A DNA stretch of 64,000 nt, taken from JAPLJC01 sp052326585 (GTDB lineage Bacteria; Desulfobacterota; Desulfobaccia; Desulfobaccales; 0-14-0-80-60-11). Below are positions 34,537-43,237 of this stretch, piece after piece. The notes beneath the pieces were generated by a model that was given only the letters and a program-made list of their open reading frames with translations, searched no databases and was not told where the DNA came from. Position 1 is the first letter of the stretch. Every line of letters begins with the position of its first letter. A program made the position numbers and the translations under genes. The stretch lies in the NCBI GenBank assembly GCA_052326585.1, contig JBKQLU010000029.1, forward strand, positions 62,001-126,000. The letters are read 5' to 3'.

Positions 34537-36454
34537 AACCCGCAGCATCTCCATAGGCTTCCTTGTTGGCATAATACTCCAGAAGGTATTTCACATAAAG
34601 GGGATTACCAACGGCCAGCCGCTTAAGCCGCTCCCGGTCGAGAAATGCGGCTCCAGGCCGGGTGGTGGTCTGCAGGCTCCGGCCCTCTCCATCAATCACC
34701 TGTTCCAGCTCGAACCCCAGGCCCAGACCGTCGACGGCCGGTCTGGTCAGCGGCAGCGGCTGCGCCTCCTTGGCCCGGATCAGCATCTGCCCCAGGCCCA
34801 GGGCGCGCCCATTGCCATGGCAATCCCAGCAAGCCCGGGTCTGGCGCCTGATCGTATGGGGGGTGTAAGGGTTCCAGGCCAGCGCCGTCCGTCCAGCCGT
34901 CGTGGCAGGGGTGACAGAATCCAGGAGCACCCGCCCTCCGGCATCCACCCGGCTGACCCAATACTGATATTGAGGTCTGATAGCGCTTACCAGCCCGCGG
35001 TAATTGACGCCCAAAATGATCCCCTCCCAGCCGCGCCTGGAGTAGCCTGCCAGCCAGAGGCCGGGCGACGCCTGCCCGGTAAGATAGTCGCAGGATCTCG
35101 GCAGATTTCTCTGCTCCGGCGGCTTCGCCAGCTCCTCCCGAAGAATCTGGCGAACCTGCGGATCATCCTGCTGGGTGAGCCAGGTCCAGGGCTCGTAATC
35201 GGCGGCATCCAGCCGCAGCAGGTGCAACCCGAGATCCTGAAAAGTCCAGGCGGCATGACAGGTGGCGCACTCCAGGTGATTCAGGTGGCCGGGGATGCGA
35301 TGGTCCAGCGGCCCTTTCCGGGGACCTTCTCGAGCCAGGGCCGGAATTGGGTGCATCTTGCCATCGACCTTGGATACCAGCAGAAACTTGCCTCCCGGTT
35401 CCTCCCGGGTGTTCGTCAGCAGATGGCCTTTTGAGGTGACAATGACCCTTTGCCCGGGTTGCAGGTCGTAGTGGGGATTGGCGCGGGCCGCCCTGAGGGC
35501 GCGTCGGTCGGCGCTGGTCACCCGGCGGGTATGCGGCATTTTCCCCGGCAGGCCGTGGCAGTCCGTACACCGTATGGACACCTGATCTTGAGATTGAGAG
35601 TGGCTGGCGCCCGCGCCCATGATTTCCTCCACCGGGTGGCAGTCGATGCAATGCATCCCCCGCTCGTAATGAATATCCGGCAGCAGGAAGTGATACGAGT
35701 GGCCATAGAGCTGAGGAACTAAATCGGGGTCCGTCGCCTCGAAGTTATAGGATACCGATTGGTCCCGCTGGAAAAGTCCGGCGTAATCGGCGCCGGCGTG
35801 ATTGCCGCGGTGACAGTGGAGGCACTGGGAGGTGGGCACGGCCGCAGTCAGGCGGAGAGCCTCGGGCCTATCCTCCTTACCGGGCAGTTTCTGGTCTGGC
35901 GCAATTCTCTCACTCTCGTCGACGATATGGCACGCCGCACATTCGGTCCCGGCCGGCGCGCCGCCTTCGGGACCTTCAGGGCGCCCGGGGCGCAAGGCCC
36001 CGAGATGGCAGCGCAGGCAGCGGCGGCGGAGCAGATCGTCCACCAGGGCGCCCGAGGCTTCCGGGGTGGGCAAAGGTTGCAGTCCTGCGATTGCCGCAGC
36101 ACCATAACGCGGCCCCGCATCCGGCTGCGCTCCCCAGAGAAACCTGGTCTGGTTGATGATGCCGCTGGCGGTGGCCATGAGGGTCCGCTTTACCCAGCGC
36201 TCCTGTTCTTCATGGCAGCGGCCGCAGGCGTAAGTGGAAGCAGTGCAGTCCGCAGGGCCGCTTAGCAGCCCTCCAGGCGCCCAGGCGCAAGCCGACTTGC
36301 CTTGCTGGCCTTTGGGACCGCCGGGGCCGGAGAGAGAATGATCCGGAACCAACCCTGGCATCTGAGCCGGGGAGCCGGAGCAGGGCAAGACCCAGACGGC
36401 TCCAACCCAGATGCCAAGACCGATCGCCAGTCTTAGGCTTGCCGGAATCCTCAA
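34517..36454 (-). CDS. Multihaem c-type cytochrome, eight CXXCH motifs
   Basis: The 645-residue secreted protein has a signal-like N-terminus and eight CXXCH haem-binding sites, e.g. CGRCH, CLRCH, CAACH, CLHCH, CIDCH, CTDCH, CATCH and CWDCH. The order is roughly even along the protein, as in periplasmic electron carriers. Its start overlaps the stop of the next gene upstream (ATGA), so it is cotranscribed with the larger cytochrome. Electron flow from the bc complex to an outside acceptor is a reasonable inference. Confidence 0.85.
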   Translation of the reverse strand: MRIPASLRLAIGLGIWVGAVWVLPCSGSPAQMPGLVPDHSLSGPGGPKGQQGKSACAWAPGGLLSGPADCTASTYACGRCHEEQERWVKRTLMATASGIINQTRFLWGAQPDAGPRYGAAAIAGLQPLPTPEASGALVDDLLRRRCLRCHLGALRPGRPEGPEGGAPAGTECAACHIVDESERIAPDQKLPGKEDRPEALRLTAAVPTSQCLHCHRGNHAGADYAGLFQRDQSVSYNFEATDPDLVPQLYGHSYHFLLPDIHYERGMHCIDCHPVEEIMGAGASHSQSQDQVSIRCTDCHGLPGKMPHTRRVTSADRRALRAARANPHYDLQPGQRVIVTSKGHLLTNTREEPGGKFLLVSKVDGKMHPIPALAREGPRKGPLDHRIPGHLNHLECATCHAAWTFQDLGLHLLRLDAADYEPWTWLTQQDDPQVRQILREELAKPPEQRNLPRSCDYLTGQASPGLWLAGYSRRGWEGIILGVNYRGLVSAIRPQYQYWVSRVDAGGRVLLDSVTPATTAGRTALAWNPYTPHTIRRQTRACWDCHGNGRALGLGQMLIRAKEAQPLPLTRPAVDGLGLGFELEQVIDGEGRSLQTTTRPGAAFLDRERLKRLAVGNPLYVKYLLEYYANKEAYGDAAGFTAPKK

Positions 36455-38655
36455 TTTCGGGCTCCCGTCAACCTCAGGCCCACCCGTCGCTGATGGGCGG
36501 GTAATTTGGCCCTGGCCAGGGCAGCCGCCGGATTCGACCAGATCGGGTCATCATAACGGCCATGGCAGGGAAGGCAGGGGGCTACCTGGAAAATGCGCTC
36601 CAATTCCGCCGCATTAAAAGGGCGCGCCCCGACATGGGTCGTGGCAGCCAAAGGCCGCCCCTGCGGATCGACCAGGCTCTCCCAGGCAAAACCCAGGGGA
36701 TTGATTTCCGGCTTCAACAAAGAAACGAAGGTGTTTTCTTCCCATCTCTTGCCAGGCTGGAACAGTCCCTGCCCAATCCCCAGGGTCTTCGGGTCGGCGT
36801 GGCACTCCTGGCAGGAGCGCACCTCGGGGCGCGTCGTATGAGGCGAAATGGGGGTCGAGACGATACCGTGGCCCAGGCCGGCGCCCATGAACACCATTTT
36901 ATCGCTGCCGGCCACCACCTTGCCGTCGGGGGCCAACTCGGTATAGACCACCTGGCAGCCAGGCACCACTACGGATACCCTTTGGCGGGAATCGATTCCC
37001 AGGGTGGGTTTGTCAAACCGGTAATAGTCCCTGGTCTCCTGCCATAATCCCTCGGTTTTGACCCCGGTCCCGCCATCCAAGCCATTTTCGCCGCGCCGCC
37101 GGTAGTCGTGGCAGCCATAGCACTGGGGCGCCCAGCGGGAGTGGCAAGCCGAGCATTCCATGCGGTCCGCGCCATGGCCGGGAATGGCGTGATCCTGATT
37201 AAGGACAATGGTCAGGCAAAGGTGATCTTTCTGGTCCAGTTTACTGCGCAGGATCATCCGCCCGTTCTCTTTGCGAAGATTCAAAATAGCCGTCCCCCGC
37301 CGGGTAAGTCCCACCTCCCGGCCCCGCAGATCGCCCAGCCCCAGCGCCCGGGCTCTCCAGAGGTCCTCTTCATCCCCGGCAGTCAAGATCTTGGTGCCGG
37401 ACGGCCGGCCGAAGCTGCCGTGGCAATCGTTGCAGCTTATTTCGACCTGTTGGCGCATGTGGCTGTAGATATTGCCATTACCCATGATTTCAGGTCCGGA
37501 ATGGCAGTCTATGCAGGCCAGTCCTCGTTCAAAGTGAATGTCAGGGACTAAATGGCGTACATCTCTCCCGCCTGAGAGCACCTCCAGGTTGGGTCGCCCT
37601 TGCCGGTAAGGGGCGCCGTAACCGTCTGCCTCTTCCATCCCGGTGTAAGAAATTCCCAGGCGTCCGGAACGATTATGGCACCGCAGACATTGGCTCACCG
37701 CGATGGCGGTGGTCAGGCGGTGCAGTCGCGCATAACCGGGTCTGTCGTGGGGCAAGGTCGGATCAGCGCCCTCGTAGGTGGCTTTGGGGTTGTAGGGCGC
37801 GTGGCAGGCGGCGCAGCCTGAGGAGTGGGCCGCGGGGCCGCTCTCTTTCCGGTTCCAGAGATGGCACGAGGCGCAGAGCTTGCGCCAATGATCATTGGCA
37901 AGCTCTCCCGCAGAGGCCGGGACTGCTCCTTTGGGGCCGGCAGGGTTATTCCCGCATATTGGGCCGGGCCGGGGAATCGTCACCAGTTCAGCTAAACTGC
38001 CGGTTTGGGGAGCGCCATTTTTAACCCCGGCGGCAGCATACCGGGCCTCATCTGAGGTTTGCGCCGCCCAGGAGTAGCGCAGGCTGGCTATGACTCCGCT
38101 CATGGTCGCCATAATGCCGGAGCGCACCCGCGCCACCGAATTTTGGGCGGCCAATTTTCGTCCGGCGTGACATTGCCCCCCCGAGCCGCCGCAGGTCTGG
38201 CTGGCGACTGACAGGTCCGACGGATTCCGGCCGCCGCGGAGACCCTGATGGGCAATCTCCACCGTCACCCCAAGGCCCTGCCCCCCGTGGCAGATTACGC
38301 AACCAAATTCCTCCACCGGATGGGAGGGGCTAACCTCCTCCAGGCCCTCATGGCAGGTGAGGCATCTCTCCAGCTTGCCGGTAATAATCGGCTTCAGTTC
38401 TTTGACCCGCAGGGGCGCCCCGGTTATGGCGGCGATTCTTTCCCGTATCTCTGCTTCAGATGGCGTACCTTTCGACGCGGCTGTCAGTTGCTGGGTCCGG
38501 CTCAGGCGGTAGGCCTCTTGATAGGTTCTCCAGGGCTGCCGGTCCTGCCGGATAAGGGCCAGAATAAGCAGAACGACCAGAAGCACGGCCATAATCAGGA
38601 AAGCCATGGCCTTCAAGAGCGGGGGGGCGGACTTGCCTTTTCCGGTAGTTCCCAT
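36451..38655 (-). CDS. Multihaem c-type cytochrome, eleven CXXCH plus one CX6CH motif
   Basis: The 734-residue protein has an N-terminal membrane helix (about 13-35) and 11 CXXCH motifs, such as CLTCH, CVICH, CASCH, CAACH, CLRCH, CIDCH, CNDCH, CSACH, CYGCH, CQECH and CLPCH. An additional CGGSGGQCH (C, 6 residues, CH) lies among them near residue 160; if haem is bound there it is an unusual ligand site. It lies first in the cytochrome operon. Function is inferred as periplasmic multi-electron transfer. Confidence 0.85.
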   Translation of the reverse strand: MGTTGKGKSAPPLLKAMAFLIMAVLLVVLLILALIRQDRQPWRTYQEAYRLSRTQQLTAASKGTPSEAEIRERIAAITGAPLRVKELKPIITGKLERCLTCHEGLEEVSPSHPVEEFGCVICHGGQGLGVTVEIAHQGLRGGRNPSDLSVASQTCGGSGGQCHAGRKLAAQNSVARVRSGIMATMSGVIASLRYSWAAQTSDEARYAAAGVKNGAPQTGSLAELVTIPRPGPICGNNPAGPKGAVPASAGELANDHWRKLCASCHLWNRKESGPAAHSSGCAACHAPYNPKATYEGADPTLPHDRPGYARLHRLTTAIAVSQCLRCHNRSGRLGISYTGMEEADGYGAPYRQGRPNLEVLSGGRDVRHLVPDIHFERGLACIDCHSGPEIMGNGNIYSHMRQQVEISCNDCHGSFGRPSGTKILTAGDEEDLWRARALGLGDLRGREVGLTRRGTAILNLRKENGRMILRSKLDQKDHLCLTIVLNQDHAIPGHGADRMECSACHSRWAPQCYGCHDYRRRGENGLDGGTGVKTEGLWQETRDYYRFDKPTLGIDSRQRVSVVVPGCQVVYTELAPDGKVVAGSDKMVFMGAGLGHGIVSTPISPHTTRPEVRSCQECHADPKTLGIGQGLFQPGKRWEENTFVSLLKPEINPLGFAWESLVDPQGRPLAATTHVGARPFNAAELERIFQVAPCLPCHGRYDDPIWSNPAAALARAKLPAHQRRVGLRLTGARN

Positions 38656-38852
38656 ATTGCCACTCAGACCCGCAGAACCCTGGCAAACAGAGGCGCGTCC
38701 ATGGACCGGAATCTCTTCTGGAAGCCGTTGAGCCTTAAATGATTTTATAATTTGACCGATTTAGTTTATATAATCCCTGGAAAAGATGCCTCGCCATAGA
38801 AAAATTAATTACCCTAGGGCTGGTCCCCAGACTTATCGAATCGGATTTGGAC

Positions 38853-39494
38853 ATGCCTGAGCGCAATGGTTGCCGTGACCCGGAAAGGTGTAAACCCGGC
38901 GTAGAAAAAGCCCTGCGTGCTACCCGCGGGATACTGGCGGTGGGCTGGATCGAGGCGAATGACCGGCGCACCCTCAGGCAATTTGAAAAAGAGCTTCAGG
39001 AGCGCGGCCTGGGGGGATTAGGCCAGTATCTCAACGAAGGGGTTTTAACCGTTCTGGATAGAGAGATGGTCTGCGCGGTTTTGAACAATAATGACTTCAG
39101 GCATGCCACGGAGCCTTGCCTCTCCTGGGTAATGGGTGACGTGGTCATCGGCGAGGAGGTATGTGACCGGGAGCGCCTGGAATCATTGAAAAGCAGCGCA
39201 GACGTTAAGGTCATCGGCAAAAATTTTGTCGTTTTCCTGGATAGGATAAGAAAGACAGCCAGCCAACGGCCGGTTTTCATTTTTCGGGCCTTATGCTTCC
39301 CTGAAATAGAAGGTATTCCCTGCGTCCAAGAGGTGCTCTCCGCCTCTCCCTATGGATCGGGCGATCTTTTCCTCAAGGAACGGTTTGGCTGGGATCCGGG
39401 GAAACCGGAATTGGGCACGATCCTCATCGGATTTAACCTGGCTCACTCGCCTGCCGGCCGCCAGGGCCAAAAAAATTTAACCGGTATTCCATGA
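38853..39494 (+). CDS. Hypothetical protein, 213 residues
   Basis: I do not recognise a family. The protein is soluble-looking and has five or so scattered cysteines. It starts with MPERNGCRDPERCKPG and has an acidic middle. A phrase SPYGSGDLFLKERFGWD is near the C-terminus. ATG 38853 was chosen over a TTG six bases earlier. It is transcribed away from the cytochrome operon and lies upstream of the 53-bp element that precedes rhodanese. Confidence 0.55.
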   Translation: MPERNGCRDPERCKPGVEKALRATRGILAVGWIEANDRRTLRQFEKELQERGLGGLGQYLNEGVLTVLDREMVCAVLNNNDFRHATEPCLSWVMGDVVIGEEVCDRERLESLKSSADVKVIGKNFVVFLDRIRKTASQRPVFIFRALCFPEIEGIPCVQEVLSASPYGSGDLFLKERFGWDPGKPELGTILIGFNLAHSPAGRQGQKNLTGIP

Positions 39495-39938
39495 CCGGGT
39501 CCCGACAGCCCTTCCCGGAAATTTTTGCTTCCCTGACAGCCCCCTGGATTTCAAAGGGGTTTCCCGCCTGCCTCTTGGTTCGCCGGGTTCAATTGCCTTA
39601 ATTTAGCTCAGGCGGCCAAAATGTAGGACAAATACGGACTTAAGGGAGAGGGAAAATCCTATAAGAAAATCAGACTCTCTCGGACAGCGTTCCAGGCCAG
39701 TCCGTGGCATTTCATAGATGGGCCAATCCGAATGGCGCAGCATTGCTAGGCATCACTGCTGCGGCTCGTTTCCGGCCGCCCACACTTTGACCCAGCGATG
39801 CGGGTTTTGGGTCCAAGGGACCATAAATCATTTAACCCACAGTATGGAGGTGACAGGAGAAGAAATCGTATTCTGCGGCCAGGTGATCCATTAGTAGAGC
39901 AGTGAGATTCTCACTCCCAAGAAAGGAGCGCTGTGAAG
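39495..39938. other. Intergenic region upstream of rhodanese
   Basis: This gap of about 440 bases contains the 53-bp element and, right before the ribosome site, a short inverted repeat AGTGAGATTCTCACT (39901-39915). I see no other gene-like signal. Confidence 0.5.
39623..39675 (+). promoter_or_regulatory. 53-bp regulatory element, copy D (upstream of rhodanese)
   Basis: It reads GTAGGACAAATACGGAC, 17 bases, then TCCTATAAGAAAATCAGAC, followed by CGGAC at 39681-39685. It is the only copy on the plus strand, and its orientation toward the gene is the same as the others. The rhodanese start lies 263 bases downstream. Confidence 0.8.
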
Positions 39939-40748
39939 ATGGAAAAACTTAGGAGAAGCGCGGTTGTATCGGCCTTCGCCATCATCGTAGCCGTTCTCTT
40001 TGCCGGTTCTCTCGCCCTGGCAGCAGAGCAGGGCGGCGACAAGGATCAGGGCGTAGGCCCCAGCAAAGACTGGACGGAAAAGCAGATCCAGGAGTTTTCC
40101 AAGAAGCCCTGGACTCCGGAACAACTCAAGGCCATGGGACGGGGTAAAAATTACGTCATTAGCAAAACCCTGAACCCGCGCCATACGGGCAAAGAATTGA
40201 CCCCGAAGGAGCTCTTTGAAAACGGCCAGAATGAGTTTCGGGCAATAATGTGGCAGTATGGCATAGGAATTTCAACCGACGATTTCTACAAGCTCTGGTT
40301 TGAGCAGGAAGGCTGGAAAAATCCTAAGATTCACCTCCTGGACGTCCGTATGGAATCGGAGTTCGCGGGGGGGCATGTCCCCGGGGCCGTCCGCCTGGAT
40401 ACCGGCCTGGCTTACTGGCTGCTCCCGAGCATTGCGCCGGACTCCACGGCCGATTACTACCTCATGTGCAAGGCCGGCACGCCTGAAAATGGTTCCAATC
40501 GGGGGGCCATCGTCCACAAGATTATGATCGACATGGGCTATTCCGGAAAGATCATCAATATCACCGACGGCTTCCGGGGTTGGGTCGAAGGCGGTTACCC
40601 CGTAGTCAACGTCCATGGTTTGGTCACCCTGGTGCCGGGGACCTTTGCCATGCCCGAGAAAGACTCCATGCAGAAGGAAAAAGAGGTTACCCCCATAGTG
40701 GAGCCTATGGTGGTGGAAGAAGGCAAGAAGCTGGGAATCCAGCCATAG
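39939..40748 (+). CDS. Exported rhodanese-like sulfurtransferase
   Basis: A signal peptide (about 1-28) precedes a long linker and a single rhodanese domain. The active-site loop begins at Cys177 in MCKAGTPENGSNRG, and the upstream DVRMESEFAGGHVPGAV motif matches the family. The 269-residue protein is likely periplasmic and could move sulfane sulfur. ATG 39939 lies nine bases after AGGAGC; a GTG at 39933 is also possible. It belongs to the set of genes with the 53-bp element. Confidence 0.85.
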   Translation: MEKLRRSAVVSAFAIIVAVLFAGSLALAAEQGGDKDQGVGPSKDWTEKQIQEFSKKPWTPEQLKAMGRGKNYVISKTLNPRHTGKELTPKELFENGQNEFRAIMWQYGIGISTDDFYKLWFEQEGWKNPKIHLLDVRMESEFAGGHVPGAVRLDTGLAYWLLPSIAPDSTADYYLMCKAGTPENGSNRGAIVHKIMIDMGYSGKIINITDGFRGWVEGGYPVVNVHGLVTLVPGTFAMPEKDSMQKEKEVTPIVEPMVVEEGKKLGIQP

Positions 40749-40771
40749 AACAGGCGGTCTGGCGCCTGCCG

Positions 40772-40944
40772 GGCAGGTTTATCGACCCCAACCTGCCGCA
40801 GGCTCCCAGGCTGCGCTCCCGGTAAAGCTTAAAACGCTACGCGGGATGGCATCATCCCGGCTTGGCGCTGAAGATCTCCGTGCGTGACCACATCTCTACC
40901 GGTGAAAAAGTGGCGCTACCGGGAGGGTCATCACGGAGATCTTC
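40772..40944 (+). ncRNA. Cluster of three strong hairpins, candidate structured leader or terminator
   Basis: Three stems lie in tandem: GGCAGGTT/AACCTGCC (40772-40797), CGGGATG-GCAT-CATCCCG (40842-40859), and a long GAAGATCTCCGTG/CACGGAGATCTTC stem (40870-40944) with an inner CCGGT/ACCGG stem. The last is followed by CTTTTT, so it may be an intrinsic terminator of the rhodanese transcript. The three-stem layout could also be a regulatory RNA leader of the methyltransferase gene. I do not recognise a known riboswitch. Confidence 0.4.
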
Positions 40945-41102
40945 ACTTTTTGGAGGAAGATTTGACGGTCCGGCGCGCTTCAGGCGTTGGGGCGGACGAG
41001 CGATTACCGCGACCCCGGCAATCCTTTACCATATGAGGCACAAGATCATCTTGACCTGGCAGGATTATGGAAAATTTAGCCATCGGGAAGGAGCGTGACG
41101 CA

Positions 41103-41978
41103 ATGACGATCAATCTTACCACTGTGGTAAAATCAGCGAAAAAGGAAGTGCGCATTTGCCGTGACCAGGGGGTGGTGATCATCGGGGAAAGGATCAACCC
41201 TACCGGCCGCAAGGTCCTCAGGGCTGAACTGGGCGAGTCCAAATTTGATATGCTCCGCAAGGATGCCCTGGCCCAGATTGCCGCGGGGGCCGGGATTCTG
41301 GACGTGAATGCCGGGGTGCCCGGCGTGGATGAGTCCGCCCTGATGGTGCAAATGATCCAGGAAGTGAGAGCGGCCACGGAGGACTTCCCGATCTGCATCG
41401 ATTCTCCCAGGGTTGAGACGCTGGCCGCGGCTCTGAAATACTACTGTAAAGACGGAGCCCGGCCCCTGGTGAATTCGGTAAGTGCGGAAAGCAAGCGCCT
41501 CAAGGCGGTGTTGCCTCTGATCAGAGACTATGGCTGCCCGGTCATTGGGCTATGCAGCGGGGATACCGGTATTCCCAAGACCGCGGAAGAGAGGTTGCAG
41601 AATGCCGCCAAGATCATCGAAGAGGCCGGCAAACTGGGAATCCCCGCCGAGGACATCGTGATCGACCCTCTCGTCTTAACCCTTGGGACCGAGTGGCGGG
41701 CCGGAAAGATGGTTCTGGAGGCCATACGCCTGATCGTCAACCACTTTGGGGTCAACATTACCATGGGCGCCAGCAACGTCTCCTTTGGCATGCCCGACCG
41801 GGAAACCCTGACGGCAGCCTTCCTGGCACTCTCGGTGGACGCCGGTTTGACTTGCCCGATCTGCAACCCGTTAAAAAAGCAGGAAGTCAGCATCCTGCAG
41901 GCTGCCGACCTCATAGAGGGGCGGGACCCCCACGGGATGAAGTGGATCAAGGGATTCCGGGCGCGCCAGGCCGCATAA
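41103..41978 (+). CDS. Methyltetrahydrofolate:corrinoid methyltransferase family protein
   Basis: The 291-residue protein shows the pterin-binding TIM-barrel motifs of methyltetrahydrofolate methyltransferases: ERINPTGRK, IDSPRVETLA, LVNSVSAESKR and DPLVLTLG. In demethylation systems such a protein moves a methyl group from corrinoid protein to tetrahydrofolate (MtvA/MtgA role); AcsE-like function is the alternative. ATG 41103 has GGAAGGAGCG upstream. The gene is convergent with the corrinoid protein and UroD-type methyltransferase genes. No 53-bp element is seen directly before it. Confidence 0.88.
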   Translation: MTINLTTVVKSAKKEVRICRDQGVVIIGERINPTGRKVLRAELGESKFDMLRKDALAQIAAGAGILDVNAGVPGVDESALMVQMIQEVRAATEDFPICIDSPRVETLAAALKYYCKDGARPLVNSVSAESKRLKAVLPLIRDYGCPVIGLCSGDTGIPKTAEERLQNAAKIIEEAGKLGIPAEDIVIDPLVLTLGTEWRAGKMVLEAIRLIVNHFGVNITMGASNVSFGMPDRETLTAAFLALSVDAGLTCPICNPLKKQEVSILQAADLIEGRDPHGMKWIKGFRARQAA

Positions 41979-41984
41979 GGCGTA

Positions 41985-42470
41985 GAGTCTGGCAGGTTTT
42001 ACAGCTAATCTGGCTGGGTACCACCCGCCCGGCACTTGGCAGATTGGGGCGGGCCGGTAAGTCTGACAGCTCGGGCAGGATTGCCCCCGCCCAAGAGGCT
42101 ATTTGGGGACCGGCTTTTCGAGTGATCTCGCGAAGTAGCCGGTTCCCCTCCGCCACGGCGCGGTTTCGGGATTGCAGGATGAAACCGGAGGTCCCAATCT
42201 TGGCGACCCAGGAGGCATCCTGGTTGTGCCCCGCCATGCCGTAAGTCAGCTTAATCTTGGGAGTGGTTTTGGCTCGCTGATCGCGGTTTCGGCGGCCTTC
42301 TGGGCGAGCCGGGTGGGTGTCGGCTCGATTCCGGCCCGGGCAAAGCCGCTCTAGGCAAGCAGTGTGGAGGTGAGGCCGAAGGTGCTGGCAATCCGGCTGA
42401 ATTCCCGGCGCGAGATAGCCTCTGACGAGGGAGCTTTCTCCCCCTCTTTCCTACGGTCTTCCGTCTTCAT
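41985..42470 (-). pseudogene. Degraded TRAP-type or similar substrate-binding protein
   Basis: The frame starts at ATG 42470 with MKTEDRRKEG and a twin-arginine-like signal ISRREFSRIASTFGL that is cut by a stop (TAG) right after TSTLLA. Reading on gives a readable stretch to a second stop. In another frame the sequence PKIKLTYGMAGHNQDASWVA appears, as in DctP-like binding proteins, with more disruption downstream. I judge this to be a frame-broken remnant. It lies between the methyltetrahydrofolate methyltransferase and corrinoid-protein genes. Confidence 0.6.
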
Positions 42471-42493
42471 GGGATTTCCGCCAGTATAGCATG

Positions 42494-42544
42494 GTTATAC
42501 AAATCGGCTATCTTGTTTAGGACAAGATAACCGATTTGCATAAC
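42494..42544 (-). terminator. 51-bp near-perfect palindrome, probable terminator of the corrinoid operon
   Basis: Two 23-base arms (GTTATACAAATCGGCTATCT and following, with complement) surround a 5-base loop TTAGG. Only two positions differ, and for a minus-strand transcript both become G-U wobble pairs, so the RNA hairpin would be fully paired. The asymmetry points to a minus-sense RNA. It lies 28 bases past the stop of the corrinoid-protein gene. There is no long U-tract. Confidence 0.55.
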
Positions 42545-42571
42545 TTCTGGAATACCGGGAACTCCCGATCC

Positions 42572-43213
42572 TCAGCCCATCTGGCTCACCAGCTTTTTCG
42601 CCACCGGAACGGCCGCGGCGGCATCATAGGCGTAGCCGTCAGCCCCGATAAGGTCCGCAAAATCCTGGGAAACCGGGGCGCCCCCGATGATCACCTTGAG
42701 CGAATTCCTGAGGCCTTCCTCTTCCAGTTTCTTGATGATCACCGGCATAGTATCCATCGTGTTGGTAAGCAGCGCGGATAGTCCCAGCAATTGAGGCTTG
42801 TCCTGCTTTACCGCCGCGATGATGCGGGACGTTTCCACGTCCGGCCCCATGAAATTGACCTCCAAGCCGGCGCTGCCCAGCATGGTGGCAACCAGTTCCA
42901 GGCCGATGTCATGCACGTCGCCTTCGACTGTGGCCAGCACGACCCTGCCACCGAGCTTGGCATCCCCGACCACGAGATGGGGTTTGAGAACCGCCATGGA
43001 GGCCTTCATGGCTTCGGCCGCCATCAGCATCTCGGGAATGAACTTCTCCCCGGCCTCGTAGCCGGCGCCGCATTCGTGGAGCCCCTTTACCAGCCCTCGA
43101 TCCACGATGTCCTGGGCGGCCACGCCTTCAGCCATCGCCTTTTTGACGAGCTCGATAGTTTTCGGCTCCTCTCCCTCATAGACCGCTTTGGCGATTTCCG
43201 CTAATATATCCAC
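42572..43213 (-). CDS. Corrinoid (B12-binding) methyltransferase protein
   Basis: The 213-residue protein has the N-terminal helical cap (about 1-85) and the cobalamin-binding Rossmann-like domain with EGDVHDIG, where His101 replaces the lower axial ligand (Asp99-x-His101-x-x-Gly104). Additional binding motifs such as SALLTNTM and GGAPVSQ are seen. This is the methyl carrier of MtgC/MttC/MtvC-type systems. It lies 24 bases downstream of the UroD-family methyltransferase gene, indicating one operon. Confidence 0.93.
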   Translation of the reverse strand: MDILAEIAKAVYEGEEPKTIELVKKAMAEGVAAQDIVDRGLVKGLHECGAGYEAGEKFIPEMLMAAEAMKASMAVLKPHLVVGDAKLGGRVVLATVEGDVHDIGLELVATMLGSAGLEVNFMGPDVETSRIIAAVKQDKPQLLGLSALLTNTMDTMPVIIKKLEEEGLRNSLKVIIGGAPVSQDFADLIGADGYAYDAAAAVPVAKKLVSQMG

Positions 43214-43237
43214 CTTGATCCTCCCGATTTACTCTTC

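Noticed and set aside
39838..39895. Tiny frame MEVTGEEIVF... before rhodanese
   Set aside because: Only 16 codons with no independent support; it may be chance sequence upstream of the real start.
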